Source: Aphelenchoides besseyi (Eukaryota > Nematoda > Chromadorea > Rhabditida > Aphelenchoididae). From it: a stretch of 64,000 nt of DNA. Positions within the stretch are counted from its first letter, which is position 1; every line of letters begins with the position of its first letter. Of this stretch, positions 21,234-33,622 are shown piece by piece. Location of the stretch: the NCBI GenBank assembly GCA_024699855.1, contig JAMPIQ010000002.1, positions 15,562,001 to 15,626,000 of the forward strand, given 5' to 3'. The position numbers and the translations under genes were made by a program. Under the pieces are notes generated by a model. The model did no database searches and was not told where the DNA came from. It saw nothing but the letters and a program-made list of their open reading frames with translations.

Positions 21234-24200
21234 ACGTTTCTGCAAAACAATTGTTTCAATACGAAGCTTTTTACGAATAAACCATTCAATCGACGACATT
21301 TCGTGACACAAAGCAATGAATTGTTGGGTACGAACTTTTGACTTAATTAAACTTTTTGGTGTCGGAAGCAAACTTTTTAATTTATTGATACATTCGTGGG
21401 TGACAATAGAAAGTGTGTTTCAATAAGATTACTTTTGTGATGAACACTTGTGCTCAAATTTACTGATACGATGGTTTAAGAGATTTTTAGTGCCTTCAAA
21501 AACTTCCAAGTGTCACGACATAAGAAGCGAATCCTTTGGCTGAAAGACAATGTTTAATTGTGGGACTTTGATTTGTGTATTAAGTAGTAATAGTACAAGT
21601 AGACACGAGTTTATAGAACAAATTCTCTACGGTCAGTTTCGTGTGTTGACAAAACAATCGAAGGTCGTGAGTCCATGGGCAAGAGGGCAATTTCGCCGTG
21701 TCTTTGCGAACTTTGCGGTCTTTTCCCTTCGATTTGTATGCAGTCAGTTTTGCAGACGGATTAAAGGTTTTGACTATACACTCGGCTACACGCCCATGAG
21801 AATCGTCTACCGTAACTCCCGATGATTATTGACTGGTTGGCAGCAAAGTTTGGACTCGAATTCAGGTTCACATGAAACTACTGATCTTACTGATTAGAAG
21901 TGTTATTAATTAAATTACGAAAATTACTTTCAATCTCAGCTTTTGCATTAGATCTAATTCAATGCAGACCAGAAATCTCGACAGAAACTCGTATTAAATC
22001 GATCTTTGATACCGACTAGTAAGACCCGGAACTAATCTTTGTGGGCAAACGGTTACAAAGCACGGCGCACGAATTCGTAAACTCACTTCAAAGATTAGAA
22101 ATTAACTTTAAACCGAGTGGTTGAACACTTTCTATAGACCTTCGGATGTCGGCTTGCAATTCAATATTCGAGTCGTCAGGTGTAAAACGAGTACAGATCG
22201 TAGTTGAGATTGTGCTACTTTATTAGTACTCGAAGTTCCAACTACGGTAGTCGAACTTTTCATTGAAACCAATTTAAAAGAAAGTTACGGACATCGTCTG
22301 CAACACAATAGAAAGATCTAATAAGCAAAACTGCAGACAGCGACCACCTGCGCATTCGTCGATACACGACTCGCTGCAAGAGGCCGAAAACAACACTCAA
22401 TAGCTATGACCAGTAATTTTTAGATCTAACCCAGACACTTCGACTTATCCGATTGCCCCGACCAGACAGATTTCTTCCACCGAAAGTCCACTGCGCAACG
22501 TGGTTTATTGACCTACAAAGTCGGGAATCGTAACCGACCGTATCTCGTGGATTTTTTGCAAGCAACTTTCAATCACTTTTTATCGCTTCTACATCTCAGT
22601 TTTCGATCAATTTTAATTTTCTCTTTATACCTACCGATCCCTCATGTTCATGACTATTCTGGGCCCTTCTGGAGTTCGAGTTTGAACTTCGATTTCCGAC
22701 CAATTTGTCTGTTACCCATTGAAGATGGTCGTCATCAGCGGTTCTGCTCATCCGCCAGACGTCTGGACTTCGTTAATTTGGACTAAACTTAATTTCGCGG
22801 TCAAAAGTTTTTGTCTGTTTACGAACCTACTCATTGTCTCGAAGAAGTAGAAGTTTTTTCGTTGTTTTCGAGCAAACAAAAGATATTTCTGCCGGTTTCT
22901 GCTTTGATTCAACTATGAATTCGAACTGAGTAGTGAACAATGGGAAGTCGACGGCGAAGTGTTGGCCCTTTCAAAATTAAGGAATCAAAAATTTATCAGG
23001 ATCCAACACAAAGGTTGATGATTCGAACTTCAATAAGCGATTTTATCGCTATTTCATAACTTTTTGGATCGTGAACTTTGGGCTCGATTCTTTCCAGGTG
23101 TTATGTCTTACGGGATATACGGTGGATCGGTACAAAGAGAACAGATTTGAAAATCACATTTGCTTTCTCTTCACCCAAAAATTGAGAGTACCAAGAGGTC
23201 GAAAGAACAGTTGAACAATTGGATTTAATTTGAGCTTAAAAAATTGGATCAGAGTACCAATGCGTATCATTCGATACGGTGCTTGAAATAGCCATCATGT
23301 AAAATAGCAACTGTTTCCCTCCTTGTTGATTTAATATCCAACTTTTGGTTCCGTGACGCAAATTTGTTTTTTGTAGGACCATTGTTTCGCACCGCCAAAT
23401 TTCGTTAAGGTAGAGAAGTTCATAAAATTTCACGTTATGTTCTATGGCTACGACTAACACCTCGTATTTCGTTTGAATTCGATTAGCCAATGTCTTTGAC
23501 GATTTGAAAACACCATTCAGTGTTATTGTACGATTTCTAAAAATAAGCAAGCGGTCCAACCATTCGTCTAAGCACAATACAGTAACCGTCGAGTTACCGG
23601 CGTCATTAGGAGATAACCTGATGTGAATGCATTTGCATGAACGAGATCATTTGAAATGATCCTTGGAAGTCTTAAGCCAGTGGAGCAGGTTCGAGCACAA
23701 ATTGCTAGAGCCGATGAAGAGCTGAATTTCCGACAGAGAATTTTTTGTTTTATAATTGAAACTGGAACGTTGAGTGCATTAATGTTATTGAAATTTCAAG
23801 TCCGATATGCACGCTTGACGAATCACGGCTTGTTGGGCTCAAATGAGTAAAAATAGAAGTACGGAGACCTTCGGTTTCATACAAAACTCTTAGTCCAATG
23901 ACGTCAGTTCGCGTGGAATCGTTGGCTAACCGTACGAAATCCTTTGGTCACTATGCGAACCTACGGGTGGTCGTGCAACTCAAAATACACGCGTCGCTCA
24001 TGAATGGGGAAATTCTCGAAACGGAAGTCAAGTCGGGAGCATACGGTAAACCCAAATTTGTTGGAAAATTCAAATTGTTTTGCCAACCATATGGGAATCC
24101 AGAGAAAAGTACTTGAAGTTGTGAATAGAAACAAAAAACACATCGAATGAACGTTTACCGATAAATTAAGGTCTCAACGACCGTCTGAATTCTAGTTGGT

Positions 24201-27200
24201 AAAAGATGACTTTTGAACTAAGCGACTGAATGTACTTGTGTCGTTTTACTCTTTTGGTCGTGTTTGATTGTTCGACAGTAGTTTTCAGGGTTTTGTGGAA
24301 TTGAAATGTTTCTGCTTTTTTGTAGTTTTTGGCAAATCTCTGGTTTTGGTCTTGTTCCTGTTGATTCAATGCTGTGGAGTTGCCAGTGGAACGATGAGAG
24401 TAGTGGGCCCGTAAGCTCATGAACTCATTGAAAACGAAGTGGCTTTCACGAACATGTTTGTGTTTAGCCAAGAAGTTAGTTCTTTGACTGATCATAAGAT
24501 TTTATACGAAAATCCACAGGTCTTCGAACTCACTCCCGCATCTGCGCTTTTAACCACAATCATATCCATTGATTTTCGAGGCAGATTTCGCGAAAACACG
24601 CATCAAAGATTGAAGTGTGTTTTGTACGTGAAGGTCAAAAGCAATTTCAAATTTGCTCCGCAAATCGTTACGTAATTGATTAGATTATAACGCAAGAAAT
24701 CTTTATTGTATCTTGGCACAAAACATTTTGCTTGTCAAATACAAATTTGAAGGGAACATGGGCTTTTGGTTTATGGTTGCAATGTTAACTCGGGTTTTCA
24801 TTGCGATGAACTTGTTGAGCTACTGCAGCGTTTAATACTGGCTCTTGCAGCTCATTAGCAATTCGCATCAATCATGTTCTTGTGTGGTTATCTTAATACT
24901 TTATGATGTCTCGTGTCGCCCACTCTGCTGTCTGGTCCTCAAAAATGTTCGTTACAATATGCGTATCGAAAATTGTAATATGACAAGAAAAAGCAAGCTG
25001 ATCCCGACTAAAGACTATAATTCGAAAGTCAACCTTTGTCGTGACTGTTATAAATTAACACCATTCAACTCATCCGAGACCCAACGACACTTTCAAGCAG
25101 TCGAGGAGCAACCATTTATGCTATAATGAACGTTTGTAGTGGTGCAGTAAAGATAAATGAAGGACCTTGAAATTCAATAAAATTTAGTTTGGTCTTTGCT
25201 CTTAAAATCTGCTCTTTTAGCATGTCGAGTTGAAATAAAAACAAGTGGGTAAGTCTATGTTATTTGAACTTCCAAATCGAGTTTACTGTTGGGGTTCAAT
25301 GGAATTAATGTAAAACCACGATCGATATGAAAATCCTTTGCGATGTTGTCAGGAATCTCTTTTAACATCAAATCTGCTCAGATCGCAAATCGACGTATGT
25401 TCGTATGAATTTGCAACACACTATCGATTAGATCCCAAAAAACATCATCGTTGCGAGCGGCTTAATCGTTGGGATTGCTGAGCATTTGCGGAATACGGAA
25501 ATGTATAGAATACGATCAGCCGCTTAGAAACACTGCATCGCACGTGCTCTACGTTATCCGTTTTCATTTTTATAATGACGAATGAACTGCGAACCATCAG
25601 AATCATTGGTCGTGTGTTTGAAGTTCCGTTTCGCGGTGGAAAGGTCCATAGTGCATTTTCATAATTGTAGTTTTTGGAGGAGATTTCACCATAAAAATTT
25701 GGAAGGTACAAGATCCCAACAACGGACTTAACGTTCGTTATCAGAACCAGCAAACGATTGGATTCTGTCTGAGTTCCCAACACATTTTACTAACTTCATA
25801 GCGCGGCTTAGAACGTCTGCTTCCGGTGCTTAAGCGACGTGATCCTCGAAAAGGTTTTGCCGACTGCAACTTGTTAATGCACTTTAATACTATTAATACG
25901 TTGGTAGACAACTTTTCGTATCAAAAGATCGTTTACGAAAAGCCCACCGAGCTCGCATTTTGTTTACGTTTAAGCCGAAAGAGCAACGAATGTATTTGCC
26001 GAAAAACCACAGTATCCACCTTGAGTTTTCCCTACACATAAGCAGCTGAAAGCACGTGAGAGCACACAAAAGATTAAAAGTTTATGTTCGGTAATTGTGC
26101 TTCTATTTTGGTATCGAATAAACAAAATGACTTAAAAGTTTTTATCCGTGCTCTACGTAAATCACAACTTAAAAGCTTATACGGGGATTGACATCACGAT
26201 GATTTTTTTGTTATTTTTGACAAGAATTCCCACGCAAACTTCTTCATCCGGTCGATTGACATGATGTGTTTAATTGGAACGATTGCAGCTGTATGATATC
26301 TTTGAACTTTTGATTTTCGATTCCAAGTGAAAAACTGCAACTTTGATGTTAGACGATTCAACCGACTAATCGAATTGGAAACTCCGTTGGTGGTCACCAA
26401 CCTGGAGATTATGTGCAAATGGAATTCCGGGAATCAAAACACGACGTAGTGTTGGTAGTTTCGAGTCACTCGGTTCATTCGTTCACAAGTTTTACATGAT
26501 CAGTAAATTCGAATACAAAAACCAAGATGAATCCCTAACTCTACAAAGTAATCGAATTTCAGAAGTTTTATCATTCACTCGACAATCGACTCTTTTGTTT
26601 GACGCACATTTAACGAGCTTTGAACTGTCGTCTATATGTCCACGTCATAAACACCCATTTTCAAAGTAATTGCGTCCTTTCCTACTGCCCTTTTCATCGG
26701 ACATTTGTGGTCAGTGGACTGCTGTCTTGAACTACTGTTTTGGGAATATAGTTAATCTCAACGACTTCTCACTTTTTGCAAACGGCGTTGGCCAAACGCC
26801 GACAATTCACCGGTTCCGTCAACAATACGAAACTTTGAAATCCACACATCAAATTGGCGTTTATTTCGTAAACTTGAAGAACATTTGATAAATAAACACA
26901 CGCAAAGAACAACCGGTTTTCGTCTAAACAAAAAGTTTACGGTTTTCGCTGCGATTCTAAAATTGGATTCTCATCGGCGCCATACGTGGAGGGAAATACA
27001 CAAGAAAGACTACCGTATAAACGGGATTTCAATGTTCGAAGATCAGAAGCTGAGAGATCGTTGTGACAGGACAAATATGTTAAGTGAAGAGAGAGAACAA
27101 CGCTACGATGACCGTCGTAGAAGAACCCACAAAGCACAGGAACTGACGGCAGAGCGAAGTGTTTCGTTACAGGGCAATTGAGTTGTACATGAACTATACG

Positions 27201-27541
27201 ATTGTGTTCAAAACTTAACAATTAAGATTAACGCTGCAGTTTGCACGTTGATACGAAAATGTCAAGTTATACACAATAAGATATCAATGAAACCAGAATG
27301 ATAATCGAAGAAACCGAGCAATAGAAACGAAAGACAGAAAAAGGGATTCACGATTAGACAAGGAAAACACGTCGATAGATTGAATTATACCAAAATGATT
27401 GTTGAACTTTCGGAATAGTGTCAAATCAAGATTTACTTTTGTGTAATGAAAACAAATGTTGTTTAAACATGCTGAAGAGATGAATAGTTGTGTAAGCTTA
27501 TGATATAGATGCACTGAAGAATTGGCTCATTTCGCTCCACA
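21234..27541. other. 6.3-kb gene-poor stretch
   Basis: I see no ORF with recognisable domains, no convincing splice chains and no terminal repeats. The longest open frames (around 100 codons near 23.2, 24.2, 25.4 and 26.9 kb) look like chance. It may hold regulatory DNA or ncRNA genes that cannot be judged from sequence alone. Confidence 0.4.
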
Positions 27542-30500
27542 TTAAGCACAACCACATCTACTGGCAACCATTCCAGGCACTTTCTTAACGGTTATATCCC
27601 CCCCTTCAGTGACATAGACAATCGTTATGTCCGCGTACTCTTTCGGATGACAACACTGATAGAAATCGGTTGTCGATTGCGACGTGATACTGCCATGGAC
27701 GGAGAGACCGGCCGGATTCTGTAAAGAAATCATGAGTCCGATTTAATCGCAAGTTTGTTTCAGAAATCAAAGAATGTTCGTTGCTAGTATGATGAGACAT
27801 CATCCACTTGTTTCGTAATTTTTGTAGAAAAGTTGCTGTGGATTAAGCAAAATCGTTTTTGTTTCAAAATCCGACAGACGTTTCTTATCAGAAAGTTTGT
27901 TCTCCTTAACTATTAATACATTTTCTACGTAAACGTACACTCATGGTTTGTCTCATAAGGTTAAACTGCGCGCTGCTTTAATGTCAATTCAAATGGAATC
28001 CACTTTCTTAGACCCGTTTTTTGGATCAACTCGGCAGTTTTTGTAATACTACAGTAAACGTTTCGCAATCGATAAGGACGAACCTGAGCGGCACAATCAC
28101 CGTTGCAAATGAAAGCGTTGTAACGTTTGGGCGCCACAACAAAGTCCCAACCAACTTTCTCGAAGTCGATCATTAAGTCGTACAGGCAACATTTGGTTTC
28201 GTTCGATCCGACCGTGCAAGTTTGTGGTGTGTTGCTGCGACGAGTACGACTAGGCATATCGAACATTTCCAGTTCCAGGTACATGTTCTTAAATGGTTTC
28301 AATTAGAAGTGTTGGGAAATGCAAGTGGTCTCTGGTTTGATCTAATTTTTCGGTAACTTTCAACTGAATTTTGCGAGTGTGCTTTTTAAGTGCACATTCC
28401 GTTCGTTCATCTCGCTTTTCTCGTCTAAATCCGACCATTCCGTTTGGTCACATTAGCATGTTTGTGTTCTCTTAATTCTGCGAGGAATTTGAATGTCGAA
28501 AAGTCGGGTGCACATGACCACTGATTGGGAAAGTAACACTTTCCTGATCTCTGCTAAAAGCGACCGTTTTAGCCGCTTTGTAATCCAATAAAAGAATTCA
28601 GTTGTTTCTGACTGAGATTAAAACATACGCTATTTTTAATGCACTTACATCGGGATAACGATCTCGTGGATGGAATACCAAATTCTCGCCTTCGAACACT
28701 GCCTCGACGTAGACGCCAACAAAGGGCTCACGGCTCTCCAGCGCACGACTTTGAAACCAAGTTTGAACATCGTTCAACGGGATTGACACAGGAAACACCG
28801 GTTTCGAACCGTGCAACAATTCGTATTTGCTCGCAATCTTGTCACCAACCTACAACACATGAGTTAGTACGATCTTTGAATGTTATGTTTAGTCAGTTGT
28901 TTTTTTCGATGATTCATCGTGATTAAAAAACCACGAACTAATCAAGCCGTTGAGATTAACAGTCATTTTGTAAGGTTTCAACTTTGAGTGATTAATCGAA
29001 TATCATTACACTTGTGCGAATAATATTGCGATTGTCTGACGTCAATACAACAACTGTCTTCCAAGAAGGTTTCGCTCAAAATAACGTTTTCGTTTGGGAT
29101 TTAACTCTTGAAATCCAGTACTTATGACTAGTACGTAGACAAAAACGCAGAAGATTACATTCAAAAACACCTACCGTTCCGTTAATAAAACGTTCGTAAA
29201 CATCGACTCGCAGTTCAGCTTGATGCAGGTGATGCAACACGCTTGGACGACGCACGTAGACGTGCAGATCGGCCTTGCTGACGTACTTTTTGCGGACCAT
29301 TGCACTTAAGCGAAAGATCGCGATATCCAAGCTCTATAATTGAATTTTTAGTAATGCAATCAAACAGACGTCTAATGTCAAAAATTGAACGGTTCAAATA
29401 AAGACAAAACGATGAGGCTCTTAAACCTACATCTTCCAATGGCCATGGTGCGCGTTCAGCGTTGACGTAGGTTATTTGCGGCGTCATTTCCTTTTCGGAA
29501 AGATAGAGATGAGGTAAGAAGTCTTTTTGCAGGAGGCTCGACGAGCGTTTTGAACGCTTCTTTTCGCGAATCGCTTCCTCGATTAGTTTTTTGACATGCG
29601 GTTGGAAGTTTCTGCTTTCCAATGCAATCCAGTCATCGTTTGCAACCGTTGTATTCGGCTTGGTCTTCATGTCCAGTTTCTTTAATAGATCACTCAGGAT
29701 CTGTTGTTGGCGGATTTGCTTGTACTCTTCGAAGGTTTGTAGATTGCAAGTAGCGCAGCGTTTATTGTGACTAGCAAACGTTAACTAAAACAACCAAAGT
29801 TACTTGCGAATTAGTTTGTCATTTTGTTTTCACGTTCACAGTATCAACCTTGAGGTCTAGACTAATAAATTATGTTTGAACGTGACGGAAATTAGTGATT
29901 AACTCATTTCTTATTAAAAGCAGATGTAAATGTTTTTGTAACAGATGAATTTCACTTAACTTTGAATCTTAAAAACTTCCGGGTTTACCCAATATTGATT
30001 ATGAAATGCACTTTGAATAGAGAACTTATGTTTAACCGCCGGTATGTTGAATTCGTAAGATTTGGAACAATTTAGAATGATATCCGAATGCTCGCTATTA
30101 ACACTTTGCGCAATAAACTCAAAGCATCACAAGTTTCACAGATCCCTTACTTGAAGCAGATTGAAGTTTTGTTTCAAATAGCATCCCTTGATGCTTTATT
30201 AATACAATCATCATATCTGATGGCTAGACAGTTAATCAACGGTTGAGCGCGTGTCAAAATAAATGTCTACTTTTGAAGTGATGAATGTGCTATTTTGGTA
30301 CAAAAACTATTGGCACATTGACAAGACATGTTTTCGAAAATTCCAATTCATCTTAAGATCAACTTAATTAGACTGCCATAAGAATTGTTTGTTTGGCATT
30401 TTTAGATTGCAACCCTGAAGATAATCGACTACGGCCAGCGAACCACTTTCTGCCATCTAATTGCAACCTTTGCTTCCGACATTTCATATACGTCTTATAC

Positions 30501-33500
30501 CCACGACTAACATCTACGTCGTTCTCATAATAACACGAATATTTGAAAGACTCTACTTTTAGTCCTTTTAAAGTTCATTTCAGATACTATACTTTGAATT
30601 AGAAAAACAACTCGTAGGTACTTGTAAAAGCATCACGATTGACTGTTGTTATTCATTGAAGTCTGGTGGTTGTGATAAACAGCGTGGTTTGTTTTCCGTA
30701 AGTCTGATCACTGCAGGTTTTCTTTTGAGTTACTGGAAGCATTGTAATCCTGTCTTTTGACTGTTGCAGAAATCGAATGCACGCTGGGGATTTTGCTGAC
30801 TCACTTTACGAATTGTGTTCAAAGACAATAAATTCTGGTACCGAAATCCTCGTGCAACAGACTTATGAGCTTTAAAATGAGTTGGATGCGGTTCAGTTTT
30901 TGGCAAATCCGGATGTTGGTTATTAAGTATTATGTTAACGGAAAACCTGCGGATTACGAAGTTCAAAGTCATCGGGGTGACTAAGAAGGTTCGAATTTGC
31001 TCTGTTGTTTGTCGCGCGTATTGAAAACTTGACCTCCGACCAATCTTAAAATTCATAGCACGTGTTGGTAAGGCAATAGTTTATGTTTGAGTTTCAATGA
31101 GCAAATACCCCATGATGACAAGGAAATAAGAAATTGTTTTGTGTGCAATTACCGTAACAATCTTCTTGACCAAGTTATCGCAACAGAAGTTCGTGAGAAC
31201 AAGTGTCTAATCAAAATGGTGCAAAAATGTTTTGTCGGAAGTTTGGTCTAAAAATACGTGGTCCTTTATTTGCGGGTAAAGTTTCGGTTTTTCAAACCAT
31301 TTCTCAAGATACGATCTTGAACCACAAAGCATATTTTGGGTTATAGACTGTACATGCGGCGGAAGTTGTACTCAACTGTCGATCTTTGAAAAGATCCAGA
31401 AATCAATCCGTCTCGGAATTCACAGTTTTGTAGTTATGACTTCAACACTAATCGTATTACCAGTTGGTTTTAAAAAGAGTTCTCTACAAATCGACTAATT
31501 GTATTTCAACCACCCACAATCTGTCGCTGATTTGTTAAACTACAATTAATGATTGTTGGAGCGCAGAGGTCGACTAAAGATGAACGATGCTCGGCGAATT
31601 TCAACCGATTTTTCCAATCTGCTAAGAGATTCGATCGGCGGTTTGTTGTGTCTCAACAATCCGTGCCTTCAAATTCAACATTGGAATTTCGGGTTCTTTA
31701 TCCGCTTCATCGTACTTTGTGAGATTCAAAGCTTGAAATTAATCAGCCATTACCAACGAGTACATCCATTATATTAAGACAAATCAAGGAAGTGAAGCAT
31801 TTTGTTTGGAATAAATCTCTTAGGATCACACTAAAAAGCATCTTTTGCATCAAGAAAACCACGATTTAAGCAAAGTCTATCGGTCGTGAAGTGTTGGATT
31901 GTCATAAGAGTATTAACGGAATAACTGTGGAACATTTGCGAGATCAAAACAGTGTTATCTTACAAATATTCCAAACTGAACTGTTATTTGAGGTCTTCAT
32001 GTACTAGAACTCTTGCGAAATTGTACTCAAATTAAACTGACACTTTCGCTTTCTGGCTAAATTTTCGATCTATTTCATAGTCCTTAGTTCATGAGGGTAT
32101 TTCAAAATGTAAAGTTCACAGTAGTTTTTGCAATGCTATAAAATCAATGATTTGACTGAAACGAACATCTAAACACGGTTGCTTCTAGAAGATACTGGGG
32201 GATAACAATTAGTTTAAAATCGTTTGCACGATTTCAATCTTTGTACTTAACTGCACAGTATGCGGTTAAATGGCCGAAAAAATGAGCTAATCGCCTTTTA
32301 TTTACGACAAAATTCACTTATTCCACATCACCTTTTAATGGTGGTACAATGAGGGAGGTGTTTGAGAATTAGCGGATTACTGGAACGCGTGATTACAAAA
32401 CAAATCGTTTTTGGGATGTTCTATTGACCGACTCAAATGGAATTCTGGTACAAAATACTTAAAGCGGATTATCGACGATTTCTGTTGCACGTTTACGGCT
32501 TAAGATCTTCTTCAAACGCTATTCGGAAACGATTATGACAACAAAAACGGGATTTGGTGTGTGAAGTAAATTGATTTGAATGAACCCAATCCAAAGCCAT
32601 TATTCGTCAATAAAAGTGTTACCGTATGCGCGGTTGTTTACTCAATTCAGCAATTGGAATCCTACTGCTCCTAGGTCTTTGTGACTCTGAATTTCATCTC
32701 GATTGATGACTTCAAAAGCAACCTTTCGTGTGTTGAGACCAATTTGCAAGTTGAAAATGACAGCACGTGTATTTTGGTTCATCGACGATGACATAATCTC
32801 GACTAATAATTAGCCCTCTCCCACGTGGCTTCGTTTTTACCGCCGCTCACTTTTCGGTGTTTGCACGATTTCGTCTTTTGACTCAATGGACAAAACATGC
32901 GACACGGGTTTTGTTTTTCCATCCCATTACGTCAAATTGCGTTCACGTTAACGCGTGTAACAAAGTTTCCGTAACGAACCAAACTGAAGTCTCTCGCATG
33001 AAACTAAAAATTGGCACGTTCGTTACGACATCACGAGAAATTCGATTTCGTCGCCTACACCCCACTGTAAACACAGCCATTGAACTCGCGATTTCGTGAA
33101 CAGATGGATATCGAAATTTGCATTCGGGGATAAAGTTCGTTGGGCTTTTTTACGAGTGTGATTTCACTCCGTTGCGTAACACATTTCATATTAAGAACCA
33201 GAAATTTCAATGGAAATTGAGTCAGAGGGTCGCAATTCATAAAAAATGCGAACACTGTTACATAATCGCTTGTTATATTAGAATGAAAACGAAAATAGTT
33301 CAAATCTTTAAAGTTCACGTCAATGTGTGGAATCAGCAATTTTCGTATTTGACACTTTGACTACGAAACAGATCAACGGTAAGATTGTACAGTACGTGAA
33401 AGGCCCAGAAATTCGAATACAATCATTGAAGATGTTTGGAGTTTCTGCACTTGTACCTGCCCAAGCTTTTTAGCCGATCTGTCCGTTAAAAGATTAAACT

Positions 33501-33622
33501 TTCGATGCTGTTGTTTGCGTCCGAAGTTTGTAACGAATTCTTGGAAGGATCATAAAACTCACCGGTAAACAGGTCAATGCCACACACAACGAGACATAGG
33601 AAAACAAACGACGTTGAGCCAT
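27542..33622 (-). CDS. TGF-beta superfamily ligand, GDF8/11 (myostatin)-like or DAF-7-like
   Basis: This is a secreted dimeric growth factor. Exon 1 (33622-33563) encodes MAQRRLFSYVSLCVALTCLP, a signal peptide, followed by a GTGAGT donor. The next exon begins near 29785 with HNKRCATCNLQTFEEYKQIR and QQQILSDLLKKL, like the Cys-pair start of myostatin-type prodomains. Prodomain exons follow (RRPSVLHHLHQAELRVDVYE, EPFVGVYVEAVFEGENLVFH). RTRR then precedes the mature domain: KCCLYDLMIDFEKVGWDFVV, APKRYNAFICNGDC, YQCC and the ending VPGMVASRCGCA. Nine Cys fit the cystine-knot ligand with the extra N-terminal Cys. Intron 1 is about 3.8 kb, very long for this genome, and an intron of about 340 bp splits the mature domain after RPYRLRN. 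The link of exon 1 to the rest is inferred from phase and content. Confidence 0.75.

Noticed and set aside
27961..28063. Continuation of the TGF-beta exon past RPYRLRN into an alternative C-terminus
   Set aside because: The open stretch lacks the remaining cystine-knot Cys, which are found in a downstream exon behind a good acceptor.
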